Source: Lagopus muta (lineage: Eukaryota > Chordata > Aves > Galliformes > Phasianidae). From it: a DNA stretch of 64,000 nt. Within the stretch, counting starts at the first letter, position 1, and every line of letters starts with the position of its first letter. The notes beneath the pieces were generated by a model. The model did no database searches. It was not told the origin of the DNA and was given only the letters and a program-made list of their open reading frames with translations. Shown here piece after piece: positions 1 through 14,100 of the stretch. The position numbers and the translations under genes were made by a program. The stretch covers positions 19,107,501 through 19,171,500 of the forward strand of contig NC_064443.1 of NCBI RefSeq assembly GCF_023343835.1. Direction: 5' to 3'.

Positions 1-300
1 GGCAGCTCAGACCGTCCCGCTCAGTCCGCCCTTCTTCACACCCCACGGGCGGCACAGCCAGCGTTTCCCTTCGGCTCCCGCTAAACGCATCGGCGCGGAG
101 CCCGTTCAGCCGCACACAGCGGACCGCTTCCGCAGGGGCCGCGTGGGTGCGAGCGCGGGGTGCGCCGCCAGGGGGCGCTCTGTGCCCGCCGCCTCCGGGA
201 CGCGCGGGGCTCCGCGGCGCTCCTGCGCCCGGCCGAAGGGATCGCTGTGCTCGTGTGCTGCAGGGCCGGGTGGTTCGGGATGGAGAGGATCTTAAATACA
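1..300. promoter_or_regulatory. CpG island edge at the window start
   Basis: The first roughly 290 bases are rich in CpG and GC runs, then composition drops sharply. This could be the flank of a promoter of a gene or lncRNA lying to the left, or an isolated island. No splice-consistent coding exon of a recognised gene was found in it; the open frames here do not resemble any family I know. By recalled human synteny (GRM7, then LMCD1), this region would lie between those genes. Confidence 0.6.
165..179 (+). promoter_or_regulatory. Candidate CTCF site, + orientation
   Basis: CCGCCAGGGGGCGCT matches the 15-base CTCF core CCASYAGRKGGCRSY at 14 of 15 positions, with the invariant central AG and GGC intact. 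It lies inside the CpG island. This is a sequence match only; occupancy is unknown. Confidence 0.6.
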
Positions 301-811
301 TCCGTTGAAGAAGTATTGCAAACACGCGAAAGCATTGCTCCAAGATGCAATTCCTTGGCCCTTCCCCCTCCCTGCCAAGAACAGTACGTCAAGCCCAGCG
401 AAGCCCCGAGAGCCCCACAAATCTCACAAACAGCTCAAGTTCCCCAGCCCTGCTGCTCACCGTGCAGCCACCCGCAGTGCAACCAGTGCCGGCACCCGAC
501 TGCCCTGCAGCAGTGCTTTCTCATTCCTAGCATGTAACTTCATTCGCTGATGTGACGTGTCCAGCTGTAGTAGGGGAAAACAGCACCCTTGTCTGCATGT
601 CTGTGGAGATACGCTTCTCCTCAAGACAACAAACCCATCTTTTCCCTGCTGAGAACAAAATCCTTCCCAGTCACAGAGCAGTAATAAAATAGAAGAATTT
701 CCCCCCCAAGCTTACAGAAAAGGCTCAGTGTTAGCCTCTCCTCCTTGCTCTGCCACGTCCCACTGCGTTCCCCACAGAAGAGCTGTGCAGCTGAAGCACC
801 CCATTTCCACA

Positions 812-848
812 GAAATCTTGCAGAAAGGCTGAAATCTTGCAAAGGGCT
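812..848. repeat. Imperfect 18-19-bp tandem duplication
   Basis: Two adjacent copies of GAAATCTTGCARAARGGCT-type sequence (812-830 and 831-848), differing by one base change and one indel. Confidence 0.75.
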
Positions 849-3800
849 GCTTGAAATCCAGCAACACCCACGAGCCATGGTTATGTTCTCCACGCTCAAG
901 GTTACAGATTTGTTCAAGTTAGCTGAAGCAGAAAGGCCTTTGCAAGGGAGCAAATCAGTTTTCAGTAGTCAACCCACTGGTCTTTAATACGTACAAATCT
1001 AGGCAATAAAGCTCTGTCCACAGTTTTAATACACAAAGGGAATGCACCGCCCGTGCTGAGGTTTGTATTAGTCATCTCTTTTGCACCTGATATAATTAGG
1101 AAAACAAATGAACACTGTTGTACATCACTGTTCACTAGTTTAAAAGCCCTTATTTTAAAAGCGTTGGGATGGAAGGGATGTAGCTGGCAAACACTGTGCT
1201 GTAGCACATCCCTTTTGTGCTTAAAGTCACTCACCAGATCTCCCAGATTCTCTTCCTAATTCTAACCTGGCTGTACTGCTGGCATTCACACGCAGACACA
1301 GCTCAGAACACAATGGGCAAAACAAGGACAGGGGAGGAAAAGCCACCAACAGGCACCAAGGCAGAAGCAGAGCCACCTCCAAAGTCACACAGAAAAGCAT
1401 GGTGGAATAAAGAATCAAGCCCACATCCCCAGTTCTCAGCGTACAACTCTAACTGCAGAAGTAGCCTTACCTGCTACTTACCATAATGAAAGTGTTTGCC
1501 CCAGAGAAGAGTTATTATTATAATTAATGCTGGCCCCGCTATGCAGAAGCGAGGCAGGCGCATTACCCTGCTGCACAGATGGCAGCATGAGCTGCCCCAG
1601 GTAGCAGCAGCTCTGCCACTGCCTGCTCCCACCCACTCCTCAATCAACCCAGGTGCTTTTGAACTCAGCAGGTCTGAAGTGCTCAGCTCGCAGAGCAGCA
1701 TTTAATAACCCCACAAAGCATTTTGTTTCCACTGAGAAGACAGGTTCCACAGGCACTTGCATTTCCTCTGAATAAATCGTGTGTGTTAAATTTCTTAAAT
1801 ATCATCTCAACTAATATTTTTAGTAAGTGGAAATTAAACCTGACACTCAGATGAGATATTCTGGTTTTACATTTCCCCATTGCTAAATCCTCAAAAAAAA
1901 AAAAGGGAACATAGCATTTGAATTTGTAAATGACTTGTGTTCAACATATGATTACCTATCATGGGATGTATTTACTCTGAATTATGTGACAGACATTCAT
2001 TATTAGACCAGCAGCCTCTCTGGATCATGCAGCTGAGACATAAATAAAAGGAAATTTTATCTCATGACACTGGAGCCAGATTGTGAGCCTGTGGAAAACG
2101 TACAGAAAATAGGAGAATATATCAGTGGAAATGTGCAGCCCTGTAAGCAAGGGGCTCATTCTGGCCATACTCCAAGCTGTGGACAAGCCAGCACTGATCC
2201 TCACACTGCAGTCACAGCACCAGAGCTCCATGCTTGACCCAGATTACTGCCTGTGCTGGAAGGCAGGCAGCATTGCTTTCTCATGGCAGCAGGGATCATT
2301 TTCCTTGAGCGTTGAGTGGGCCAGTGTGTGCATCCAGCCACACGATGCAGATGTACTTCAGGCCTCCTGAGTGCAACAGAAGCCCTGCAGCAGCTCAAAG
2401 TAGTAACAGCACTTCTCCGAGCAGTCAGACAGGTAGCATCACTGCTGCTGCAGTAATTCCCACCAGTTTGGGATCATATCTGGAGAATTACAGCTGGAGC
2501 ACCACCCGTGTTGTCAGCACCCAGGCAGGATGCAGGTGGCTCAGTGCATGAGGCACTGCTCACATGTGAGTGCTGCAGAGCTGGGATGGGGCCACAGCCA
2601 TGTTACACTTGAAATGTTTGGGTCCCTCCTCAGACATGCATTTAAGAAGCAATGCCCAGGTTACTGCATCTGAAACAAGCTAAAAGTAGCAAGACTTGGG
2701 AGGGAGAGATAAGAGATGATATGCAATACTGAGACTTCTGAGGCATTTGCACAAAAATGACAAGCTAAAAGGCTTACGCTCCTATCAGCCCTCAGCCTGA
2801 AAGTGCATCTGTTTGCCCAACATTTGTTCCTCCTAATAAAAAGATGCTGCTTTTTCCTGCAGTTCCATTTAGCATTAAAATGAGCATGAGCTAACAGCCA
2901 TTTACTAAGAGGAAGCCGACTTCCCTGCTCATGTCATGTGCGATGGCACAAAAAGCAAATCCACTGACAAACCTGGGCAGGCTTTGTTTGTTTGAGCACT
3001 GAGGGAACTTCCATCCCAGCAGGGTAAACTGAGTGGGCAAACACAGCAAAGCTGAGCAGTAACGTGGCACAGAGCAAAGATACGCTCTTCCAGGAGACGA
3101 GCCTAACCACAGAAAATGCCAGGACAGAAGATTTCATGTGCAACCACGCATCAAGCACAAAAGGGATTAGAGGCAATGCACCAGGTAAGGTTTATTCTAC
3201 TCCTTCAAGCACCATTGTGAAGAATGTTTATGCTTGGCCTTATTTAAGGCACTCCAGACACGACAGCACACCTTGGAATGGGGGAAGAATCTTTAGTAAT
3301 TGAGGGGGGGAAAGTTCATGTCTCTTCCAACCTTTCTGCCACTGACCGGATGCTCCAGAGGGCCATTCCTATGGACGTGCAGCTAACTGCCTCCCTGTGT
3401 ATCTGTACGGCCATACAGTTGCTGGGCAACTTCTGCCAGACTCTTTTTGGTACAAACATCAACCAGCTGGGACAGGAGGCTGGGTGAAATGCCACGTGGC
3501 TGTGTGTGGTTCCCATCCCACATCCATGAATCCATCCAGGCAATGCCCCATATTGAGCAGGCCCCATTTGGATCTCTCAAGTTAGAAAACTTACCAAATC
3601 TGCCTGTGAAAGCAGGAAGACAAGGTCTGAGTGGAAGAACTACATAAGGAGTATGAAAAAAGTGATTCTCCTTTACATGTCTGACACTTTTGACAGCTTC
3701 TGTGAACAAGCATTCATAATAGTGCAAGTCTGAGAAGAAATTTATTTGTAACTATCTGCAAATAAGGTCAGCTTCTTTCTTGCATGGTTTTTGACAGGCT

Positions 3801-4062
3801 GATATTCACACTCAGCTCACATGGAAGCTATGGAGCTCATTATAAGAGCCTGATTTCTCAGCAGCCAGCCCAGCCACCTGGGAAGGGGCTTCCCCTCCTT
3901 CCATCACCTCCTGGCTTCTGGCACCAGGATCCCCAGGTAAGGGAGCACAGCCCATCCCCTCTGGGCACTCACAGCCACTGGCTGCTCACCAAGGCAGCCA
4001 CCCCCTTTTCAGATGTCACCAGACACCCTCTGTCACATCAGAGCTTCCAGATGCCACCACAG

Positions 4063-4116
4063 CACTTGCAATTAACCCATTCATCACAACACTTGCAATT
4101 AACCCATTCATCACAA
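4063..4116. repeat. Perfect 27-bp tandem duplication
   Basis: Positions 4063-4089 and 4090-4116 are identical 27-base units starting CACTTGCAATTAACCCATTC. Identity without any mismatch suggests a recent duplication, possibly polymorphic in length. Confidence 0.95.
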
Positions 4117-7100
4117 GCACACTTTGAGGCAGCAATTCCCCAAATCCTGTTTCGCTGCTCGTGTTACTAACAGAGGAATCTGCTTATAAAAGAAAAATGG
4201 TTTTAAATAAGTGGCTGTCCCTTGCTGTTACGCTTGACCTACCGTGACTGCATTGGTCAAAAATGTACATTACTTTCAGATCAAAGCTCTAAAGCTACTA
4301 AACTTGTAAAATACTACCAGCTCTCATATCTTAGATCATCTTGTTGCTTTCCCTGCCTAGCGCTGTCAGACATAAACCATGCTATATTTGGTCTGTAGTG
4401 TTCATAAATTATTGTTCTGTGCCACCCTCTTCCAAACAATGCGTGTGTTCTGTATGGCAGAGACATAAAAGAAGTCTCTGGGGCAACAAGAGACCATTCT
4501 GATGTCTCTGAATATTATGGATGGGGCCCAGTGGGAGGCTTATTGCAGATAAGAGAAATAAGATGCCAGCCCAGCAATGGCACCCCTGAGATGGCCAGGT
4601 CTCAGCTGCTGCAGAAGGTAATGATGATGATGACAATATTGATGCTTGTCAGCTACAGTCTGCAGGCTTGCACAACGTAACAACATGCCAACAGGACAAA
4701 GTAGTGAGCTACACAAGCCTATTATTCTTCAAGTGAAGTATGCAAAATGCATTGAGTTGCTCACCACCCATTTTACAACAACTTTGGTAACCAAAGACTT
4801 TGCTAAGAGCCTTTTGCTTCTGCTTCATTAAACAGAACGTTGATATTTTATTTTCCTAGGTTGGTAGATCTCCTCAATGATATGGGCATCCCAGGCCTGC
4901 AGCTTTAAGGAATTACAGTCAACTCTGTAGCCTAAGGAAGAGGCAGATAAAGTCAGCCGGAAACCAGGAAAATGCCCAAAGTATTTTGAAATTAATTGCA
5001 TGCTGCTGGTTTTGGTTTGTGGTGGTTTATTATTCACAGGGACATTAAATAAGGTAGCTTCAGACTGTGCTTTATGCCAGAGAAAAACTGCAGCATTTCT
5101 GTGAACTTCTTCCTTTCCAATCAAAAAGCATCTCACCATTTGGGAAATAACCAGGTTCCCATTCTTATTTTAAAAAGTAAAGGGAGTTGGATTTCAGCTC
5201 AGCCTCACTAACAGAAATGGAGTTACACCACCTGGGAACATGAACCACGAATCAGAACTCAACTTCTACGTTTATTTTCTATAAATTCTGTTGAAGTTCT
5301 GTGGCAGAAATCCCAGTTTTCTGGCAGCCATTGAGTGTTCCAGACGTACCAGCCTTTGCATACCAGTGAGAGAGCAAAGTTTGGAGGAACAGTGAGCATG
5401 CACTGCAGCCTCGTCACAGTGCAGATGATGCACAGATAACCACAGTGGCCAAGGGAGGAGCAGCCTAATGAATCTTGAAATCCCATACTGAGTTAATGAG
5501 CTCCCTTGATCTTACAGAAATGGGACTCAAGTTGAAGCGTTTTCAAGGAGCCCAACACCAAGACAAGGAACCCAGAACACTAAACATTGATTCTTATGGT
5601 TGAGTTGAAAGTGTCTTCCACAGCATTCCCCCACAACCCACCCAATTCCCACACCAAACCAAAATCCTGCATCACTCTGCCACTCCGAGCATCCCAGCAA
5701 AGAACAAGATCCGATTTCTGCTTAAAACACCCATTTTGTTAAAGAACACAGACACTTGCTTTGCCTGCAGCTCACAAGGCCGTGCTTTCGGCAGGCTGGC
5801 TGTGCAGGGGAAGAAGGTGCAGTGAGCTGCCAGCAGCAGGACATCCCAGCACCAGTGCTGCTAGCACAGCTGCAATCCGGATGCAGAGTGGTCTCAATCC
5901 CCTAAAATTCAGAGCCCAGCTCCCCAGTGACATAGGTACCAGAGCAGGAAAAAAGGGAACAGTACAAACCCTTGTCCTACTGCTACCAGGAATAGCCTGC
6001 TTCAAACCCTGAGCAAAACAGTCTCTCCAATCAAGGACACACGTGGTGCCCGCAGCCACAGGGCTCAAAGCTTCTGATGCACCCAGCCTTGGTACAGGTG
6101 GAGACGGGTAAACAGGAGGCACTGAACTGATAAGCTTCATGTGATCAATGTTGGAAGTTTCAAAGCCAGAAGGCAGCTCTGGGGCAGGTTCAGTGCCGCT
6201 GCTGCATTTTCATCTGGAGCTTTAGGCTGGCCTTGCTCCTGACTCATGGTCAGCACATTTAAAATTCAATTAGGAGCAGAGATAAAACTGTAGGATAAGT
6301 GCAGGCATCCTCACAGCTGCAGTCTTCTGCTTGCGTTTTCCCAGCTAGCACTCAGGCACTGTGCAGTTAGACTACTCAAATGGGTTTTAAATCTTGCCAG
6401 CCTTTGAAGGCTTCAGGTCAAACAGAACAATTGCAGTAGGCTCATCGTTTTGATGGTTTATAATTATCTGGTGGTGTTTCTCCTACAGATAATTTTCTGA
6501 AATTCTCTTTTACAATTCAACTAATTACCACAACTCCCTTCATCCATTAACACCAGTCATACTTTGCTCAGCCCTGTGAGGGTGTCCTTACAGAAAGGGA
6601 AATGCAGAGGAAATCAGAACTGTCCTCATATCTCCTTAATCCATCCCAAGATCTCTTGGGCTCCTGTTACTTTCATCACTGCATTCCTAGCTGCTTTGGT
6701 TCCGGGCCAAGAGAGCAATTAAGCACACGCTTCTACTTAAGACTGTATGAATAACCCAACTGAGATTAAACAAAACAACTAATCTAATCAGTATGAAAGC
6801 GGAGTTTTATCACGTATGCAGCTACATTTCATCTCAGTGCAGAAAAAGTGAGCTTCATTTTCCTAGATCAAATTGTCACCAGTTTTGAAGAAGTCCTATA
6901 TCCAAACCTGAGAATGAAGAGCAAAGGAAGATTTCTTTTGGTTCCTATGGCAGCAGGTTTTACTTCTTTTAAACCCAAGGACTCATACTTTTCCCATGGA
7001 AGACTTTCAACATACAGATACTGCAGCTATGGGGCTCTTCATGTCAGGACAGCATGGCCATGGCAATCCACTAAATGAAGCAACTATATTAGGAAGACGC

Positions 7101-8147
7101 CCAATTTTATTAGTTGTTTTGTGGCAGACGCGATGATCTGAGGCTGAAAGATTTATACAGATGGTATATTTTTTATTAGACCATCCCCTGGGACTGGGAA
7201 CAAAACAGACAAGCTCTCAGACATACAGGCTATGAAGACATTTGCCCCCACCACAGCAGTCTGTGAAGATACATTACTATTTACTACAGATCTTGCTTCT
7301 GTCATTTTAGTCATTGCTTAGCAAACAGCTTTCTTCGAATGACTCATGCCATTTCCTTTTGCTGTTGATCCCAGCTGTACGAGCAGCCCAGGACAGAGGA
7401 GCACTGAAATGCAGCGCTCATGCAGGCACTGGCTGCTCTCCAGCACTGCTGCCTCCAGCTGCATCAACACAAATCAGATGCTTTGCACAAGGCTGCTCTC
7501 CTTCCTGCAGCTCCACACAGCTCAGTCTCTGCCATCAGGGAAGCATACAAACCTCCCACTGATTTTGAGAGAGCTACACCTGAGTTCCTGACTGCAATTC
7601 CTAAATTCCTTGTTTCTTCCTTCCTATGGACATCCTGCCAAGATACTTCCCTTTAGGACACTGCAGCTACCTCTCCTCTGATGAGCGGACACACGTTGCC
7701 CACGTGTCAAAGGTTCACTTAAACGTACCCTCTGTGACCTTGATATAGATTTGATCTGTCATGTGCACTCAGTTTAGCTCCAGCCTCGCCTTTTTGCAGT
7801 CCTGTCCTAAAAAGTCAACTAGATATCTTTTCACTCACTCGCAACATATTGAGTGACCTTGGCAATGGTCTAATCTATCTTGGCAGATTCAAGATAGAGA
7901 AAACAAGCAACAGAGACAGACCTGCTGCTTTCTGCTATTGATCAGCGCCTTGAGTGAAAGCTCATTACGAGCAGAAGGGACGTGTCAGGTACAAGTTCTC
8001 TCACAGAGCAGGAGGCAGTGAGATGAACAAACTCTTCAGCAAAAAAAGGCTCTTGCGCATTGTTTGCAGCACGAAGAAATATGGCCAAGGGGAGGAGGAA
8101 AAGGGCAAGGTGAGACAGGAGGAGCAGACAGCACTCCATGCCCAGTG

Positions 8148-8188
8148 AGCCTGTGCAGTACTAACTAACAGCCTGTGCAGTACTAACT
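8148..8188. repeat. 22-bp-period tandem duplication
   Basis: AGCCTGTGCAGTACTAACT occurs at 8148-8166 and again at 8170-8188, separated by three bases, identical over 19 bases. Confidence 0.9.
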
Positions 8189-11100
8189 CCCAATTAAGCA
8201 GCTTTGCTAAAAAATACAAAGCACTTCCTGTCAAATAAATGAGGTTTTACTGTCAAATTGTAAAACAAAAAAGGCCAAATTCTTAAGAAAATACAGAGAG
8301 TATTCATTTTGCCACACAAACTCACCTAGGATATCTAAGAACACAAAATTAGTCAAAGGAACTCCAATTCTTTTACTGGCATTGGGAAGTGTAGGAATGT
8401 ATTGATACAAGCATTTGAATAGCAGTGTTGGGACAGGTTTTTTAAAAAGTGACCCAGTGCAATTTTCTGCCCTCATATTGCCTTCCTGCCCAGGCTGAAC
8501 AGAGACCATGCATATCTCTGTATATTATGGGAATACAATGCAATGGAATACAAGTGCCTTAGATTCATCTGAGACAAAACTGTTTTTCTCTAGAGCATCT
8601 GCACAGTGCTGTGCTTTGGCTTTAGGAGGAAAACAGTGTTAATAACACACCAATGTTTCTAGTTGTTGCTGGGCAGCACTGCATGCAGCCAAGGACACTC
8701 ACTTTTTCATACTGCCTACCAAGGGGGGCACAACAATAAGAAGGACAACAAGATACCTCCTGCAAGAAATCCGGCTTCTCCAACATTTGAGTTTTAAAAA
8801 TCTAGCCCTACATCATTTTACTGCATCTACTGCATCGTTCAGTTCACTGGATTTGTTAGGTCAAAAGACAGAGTCTTCCTCCTGCCAATCATGTCAAAGA
8901 AGGCAGAAAACCTCTTGATAAAAGTTAGGCTGAGCAAGAAAAAAAGAGGAAAATCATGTAGAGCGGGACTCCAGGGACAAACAGCTAGCAAGCAAGCAGT
9001 CATGGACTGCGTGCAGCCGATCCGCCCGGTAAATGCCAGCTCCACTAAAGGTCACCACTGCATTGATCGCTCAGCACTCCAGTGTAGGTGATTCTGGGCA
9101 GCAATTCTTTCCATGACAGATCAGACAGTCAACCAATTTAACATACTGATGAAGTGGGGGGAGAAAAAACAGTTTCTTATGAGTTGCAGCAAATCCTTCT
9201 TGGCCAGCGAGTTGCCCTACAGAGCGTTCTGAGAAAACCAGCAGGAGAATCTAGGAAAACATTTCCAACTGCTCATCAATTCAGAATTCTATAGAATAAC
9301 GCTGTCTTAAGCCAAAATAACCTGTCTTATCAGAATTCAGTGAATCCTCAGCAAAATAAATCTCACTGAAAGCACATGGAAGCAAACGGCGCTTCCTCAC
9401 TGGAGAAGCAGCACTGGGGTGGCATTTTAGCAAGCCAGCTGTACATCACTGCATTCACGGTTTCCTACCATTGAAGCAAAGCAGACTTATCACTGAATTA
9501 ACAGCTGAATTTTCTTCTGTGATTACCATTCTTTGGTCATTTCATTCAAATAAACCGGAAACTCTAAGCTTCATTAAAACGTAGCTGTAAAAAGTGAACA
9601 GTTCCCTTTGATGAGCAGTGGAGCATCTGTACACATTCCCTGAATCCTTCCTGAGCGTTTCTTGGTCTTACAGCACAAGTTCTTGCAGATGAGAAAACAC
9701 GGCAGGCTCTGTATTCCCTTCAGCAGCCAAGAGGTGCAGCCCCAGGGCTGACCAAACCAGGCAGGGAGAAATCCTTCTGCAGAAGCACTGCCGGCGCTCT
9801 CCCAAATGGGTTGGTGCAACTGGATGCAGATCTTGAGTAAACGTTGCAGAAAAAGCAAGGTCACTTAGAACAAAGTGAAAATGGAGCAATGCTTTTCTAG
9901 CAGCATGACGACTAGAATCCAGGCAAATACAAAAATGCTTAATGGTGCTTCAGGAAGAAGTTACGTATTCATTATACAGTTCTCCTTATAGCTTTGGAGG
10001 CTATACTTCATTGTTTTTCAAATCTTCACAAGCCTACTGCTCATGTGAAGATGCTTCCATGAGAAGCAATTCTGAACCTACTCCACATTAAAAGCCACAC
10101 AAAGCACACAGTGGGTCATAAAAAGCTTTCCAAGTGTCTGGTTTAGCCCTGAAACCATTTATTTGATAGCTGCACGGGGCTTTTGGCATCAGACGAATAA
10201 AGACTTGGCTTTCAGAGAGCTCCCTGACAGAGCCACCAGTGGAAGGATGAGCAGCCAGAGGCCATCCACTGCCTCGTGCAACTGACAGCCCTCCCACCAC
10301 GGCTGGGAGCACAGATCCCAGGGCCAGGTCTCAGTTCAGCTCATTGCCCAGATGAACTGAGCTCCATCTTGCCTAGGAACTCCCCAGACCATTACTGCAG
10401 AATAACCTTAATTAATTTTCGTACTAATGTAGCAATTAATGGTCTCGTGAATTAAACACAGTGGTCAAGTTGCTTAAGGAGCATCCATAATGGAGAAATT
10501 CAAGCATTTTGCTCTAATAATAGATGGCATGAATATATGGAATCCCAGAATACTTTCAGTAGAATGAATCTTTAACAATTCTTTAAAGAAACTTAAACTC
10601 TGAGAAGAGGAAGGATTGTTACACAGAAATATAAATCAGGTTGTGACTAAGAAATAATTTTCTTCTGAAGTGACATTTGTCAACTAAATGAATAAGTACT
10701 TTGACATTTGTAGAAAATGAAGCCAAAGCAGCTATATGCTACTGCTTAACGTTATTTTTCCATTATATAAAGAGAATCACAACTTGAGCATAAAAATTGC
10801 TCTCATTAGGCAGAGAATGTCAGGTCTCATTGCTAAATTTACTGTAGCAACTCGGCATGAAAACAAGTATTGCCCTTTTGGCTTTCAGCACTTCAGCATC
10901 TTCTGTTAAAGTGCCCATTCAATATCTATGAAAACATGAGTATTATGTCACTGCTCAGGCCAACAAAGGGGTGCTTTGTCTGAGTCACTGCTCAATGCTG
11001 AATTCCTTCTAGTACCAACACAGTCACCGAGACACAGGGCCAGCCTTGGAACCAGCCCAAACAGCCTCACCATGAGTGGTAACTCGGCAGCCTGTTTGGA

Positions 11101-14100
11101 TCAGAGCACATCTGTGCAGCTGACAGGGAAACAACTGGAGCAGCTTCAGTCCTGCAGGGCAGGCTGCCCAAGCCTGGGGCAGGCAGGGCCACGTGCTCAT
11201 GGAAGCACCCAGTGCCCAGCAGCCCTGCTCCAGGTGAGCAGGAGAGGCATCAGCACCAAAGGGCAACTTGCTTACAGCATCCTAAAACATCTTGGACTAG
11301 CAATTACAAACATTGCCTTTTAACAAGTACACTGCCACTAAAAACTCACATCTGTACAGGTACTAATAGAGCATCGCAAGCCATTGCATCCCCTGAAGCA
11401 CAAGCAGCACGAACTCTGGGCTTCTGAACACAGAGCATGCAGCACAGACACCTCCAAGGGTCCCTGGAACAGAAACAAAGCCCCAGCTACCGGGGAGGCA
11501 GTAATGCAGAAGAGCCACAGAGCAGAGCCAAGAGCAGCCCCAGCAGCACTGCCCACACTGCAGAGCCCGCGGCCAAGGCAGGCACTGCCCCAGCAGGGAT
11601 GCAGGGTCTGACTGGGACAACTGCCAGAGCTCCAGGTAGGGGAGAGCAAAAGCTTAGGCAGGTTTAAAACCAGTGAAGAACAGATAGCAGACAACAACAT
11701 TATGCACCAAGAGACAGACTGATAGAAAGAAGGCATGCTTGATCACTAAGTATTCCAGAACAACATTAAAGGAAACATTGAATTCCTCATGTAACTGCAC
11801 AAATTTCATTTCTGGAGGACAAAGTGAAATGACTCTTCAACACCATCTACAAAATCTCCAATGTTTGCCTAAATGTTTAAACAACTTAGGAGCTCACACA
11901 CAAACTAATGCCCATTTAGAGATAAAAAAAATCAAAGCAATCTATTTTTCCAGATGCTCTACTGGATTGCTTGAGCTGCAGTGGGCACACGTACAAGAAA
12001 CCACAATAAAAAAGACAAAATGTTCATGCAATACAGCATGAACATAGCAAAACAGCCATTAATATTGTTCTTCCAAAGAAAAATGGCTTACTAAATAGCC
12101 AGAAAGGACATCTGACGTGCATCTCTCCCTGTTTTCAAGAAATATGGCCATACATAAAACTGATAGGATTACTTGCTAAATCTAATAAGTTTCTTTTTCT
12201 TTGATGGTTGTTTGCTCCTTAATGTGCATTAAATATGTAATAAAAATATAATGAAACACATACATTTATTCTATGTGGCAGCTACTGCATATTCCATAAA
12301 AAAGTAATCTTATGCTCCTAATTTTACAGTGTTTCTTAAACCTACTTCTCCTGATTCTCTGTATGCACAGAGTTTCTGCAAAGGAATTTAATACTTCACA
12401 TAACGCTTTGCTTCACCCACACTGATGCCAAACTTTCCCCTCGCAGTCATTGTCTCTTCTTTAAGCCTAGAAGAGGAAAAGTAAATGGATTTAAGGTTTT
12501 CAGTGAGTTTCATTAAAATTGAAGTCCAAATATATACATTGTTTTTCCACGATCGCTGTAGGACCATTGTGGGATTTTCCTGTGCAGACTTTTGTCTTCC
12601 ATAGCATTTTAATATCCTTGAGAACCCTGAGCTGAGCTTAACTCATTGTCACCATCAGTGCATCTGTTTTGCATTAAGGAAATGCAAATTTGAGCAGAGA
12701 TGAACTTAAAGACCACTTTCCCAAAGCCATTTGTCAGGAGAAGCAACAGCAAATACAGCTTTTGACAGGAGACCCTGTGCAATTCTTGAGGAAAAGCCAC
12801 TCCACAAGAACCTCTGGGGACGGTTTTCCTCATTTCTTCTTGCAGCTGAGTTTACCCCAGAAATCATGCTGTAGTCAAGTCAAACTCCCCACAGTTTTAC
12901 AAATGGTCTTACATTACATGAATGTTTATTTTCCATGCCTCTCCAATTCATTTAAATGCCAGACAATCTTGATGAATCATGAAGGATTCTGTAAGCAATT
13001 CGAGCAGGATCCCATAAGCAGGGCTGCCTCCTGCCTCTGGAAGAAAGCCCAGCCCTCCCATGCATCCCTTTGGGGCTGGCAGGTCCTGATCCCAGGCCAG
13101 GACAGCAAGTTCCCAACCACAGGCTCACAGTATTTAATAATGCTGCAGAGGTAGAACTAAGCATGCTTTGAGGTAAGAACCCAATGATAGAACATTTCTC
13201 AGACGTCCCTTCCCAGTGATACCAGCTGAACTGCAACTCAGCAGCAGGATCAAGCCCTAGCAGACTTCAGTGATGGCCATTTGGTGTCAAGGAAGTACTT
13301 GTGCAGGAGGTGGAATAGATCCAGTGTGAAAAGCAACTGAACACATGCAGCCTGTCACCAGGAGCTGCTCGAGCCCAGAGCTGGGAACAGCAGTGTTTTC
13401 TGTTAGAGGTGTGAACGGCCTTAACATGTCAGTGCAACCTTCAGATAAGGTTTGGTTTAAACATCTGTAGGTTAATCCTTTCAGACTCCTCAGATGTTAC
13501 CTGGGAGTTAATAAGGAGGGAGAAACAGCACAAAACACCCTTTGGAACTGCAAAAAGCACGTGCAGAAAAAGCAAGTGCACTCAGGTTGGGATTCGTGTT
13601 TCTCACTAAAGCTGCCCACTTTCAGGGCTGCTGGACTAAATTTGCCCTTGATCCAATGGGAGTGCCAGCAAGCACTAACAGGGCCAGCAGGTGTTCCTGA
13701 AGCTGTGCTGTGCCTCCTCCCCAAAGCTCTGCACAGCACCTCACCTGTTCAGCTGCAGTTCACAAGCCCATCAGTTACAGCTGTGCTGTTCTACCACTGG
13801 AGCTGTACACAGTACACTTCCACCATATTAAAGCCCGTTATATTCTCTGTTGCCATAAAAATGCCACTTTGCAATACACTAAGGCTGGGTGCTTTACTAT
13901 TTACAGCAGATGGTGAAACTAAATATGCTTTAAAATGGTTTAAATTGGAAAAAAATCTTCCCTGGCCACCACACCATTCATTTTCTCAGGTTAGGGTGCA
14001 GCCAAGCAGCAGCAATGAAATGTCACATCTGCTGAGAGGCACGAGCTTTCCTTGAAGGGCTGCCCATTGCTCCACAAAACCCAACCCCCTTAGATGTCAA

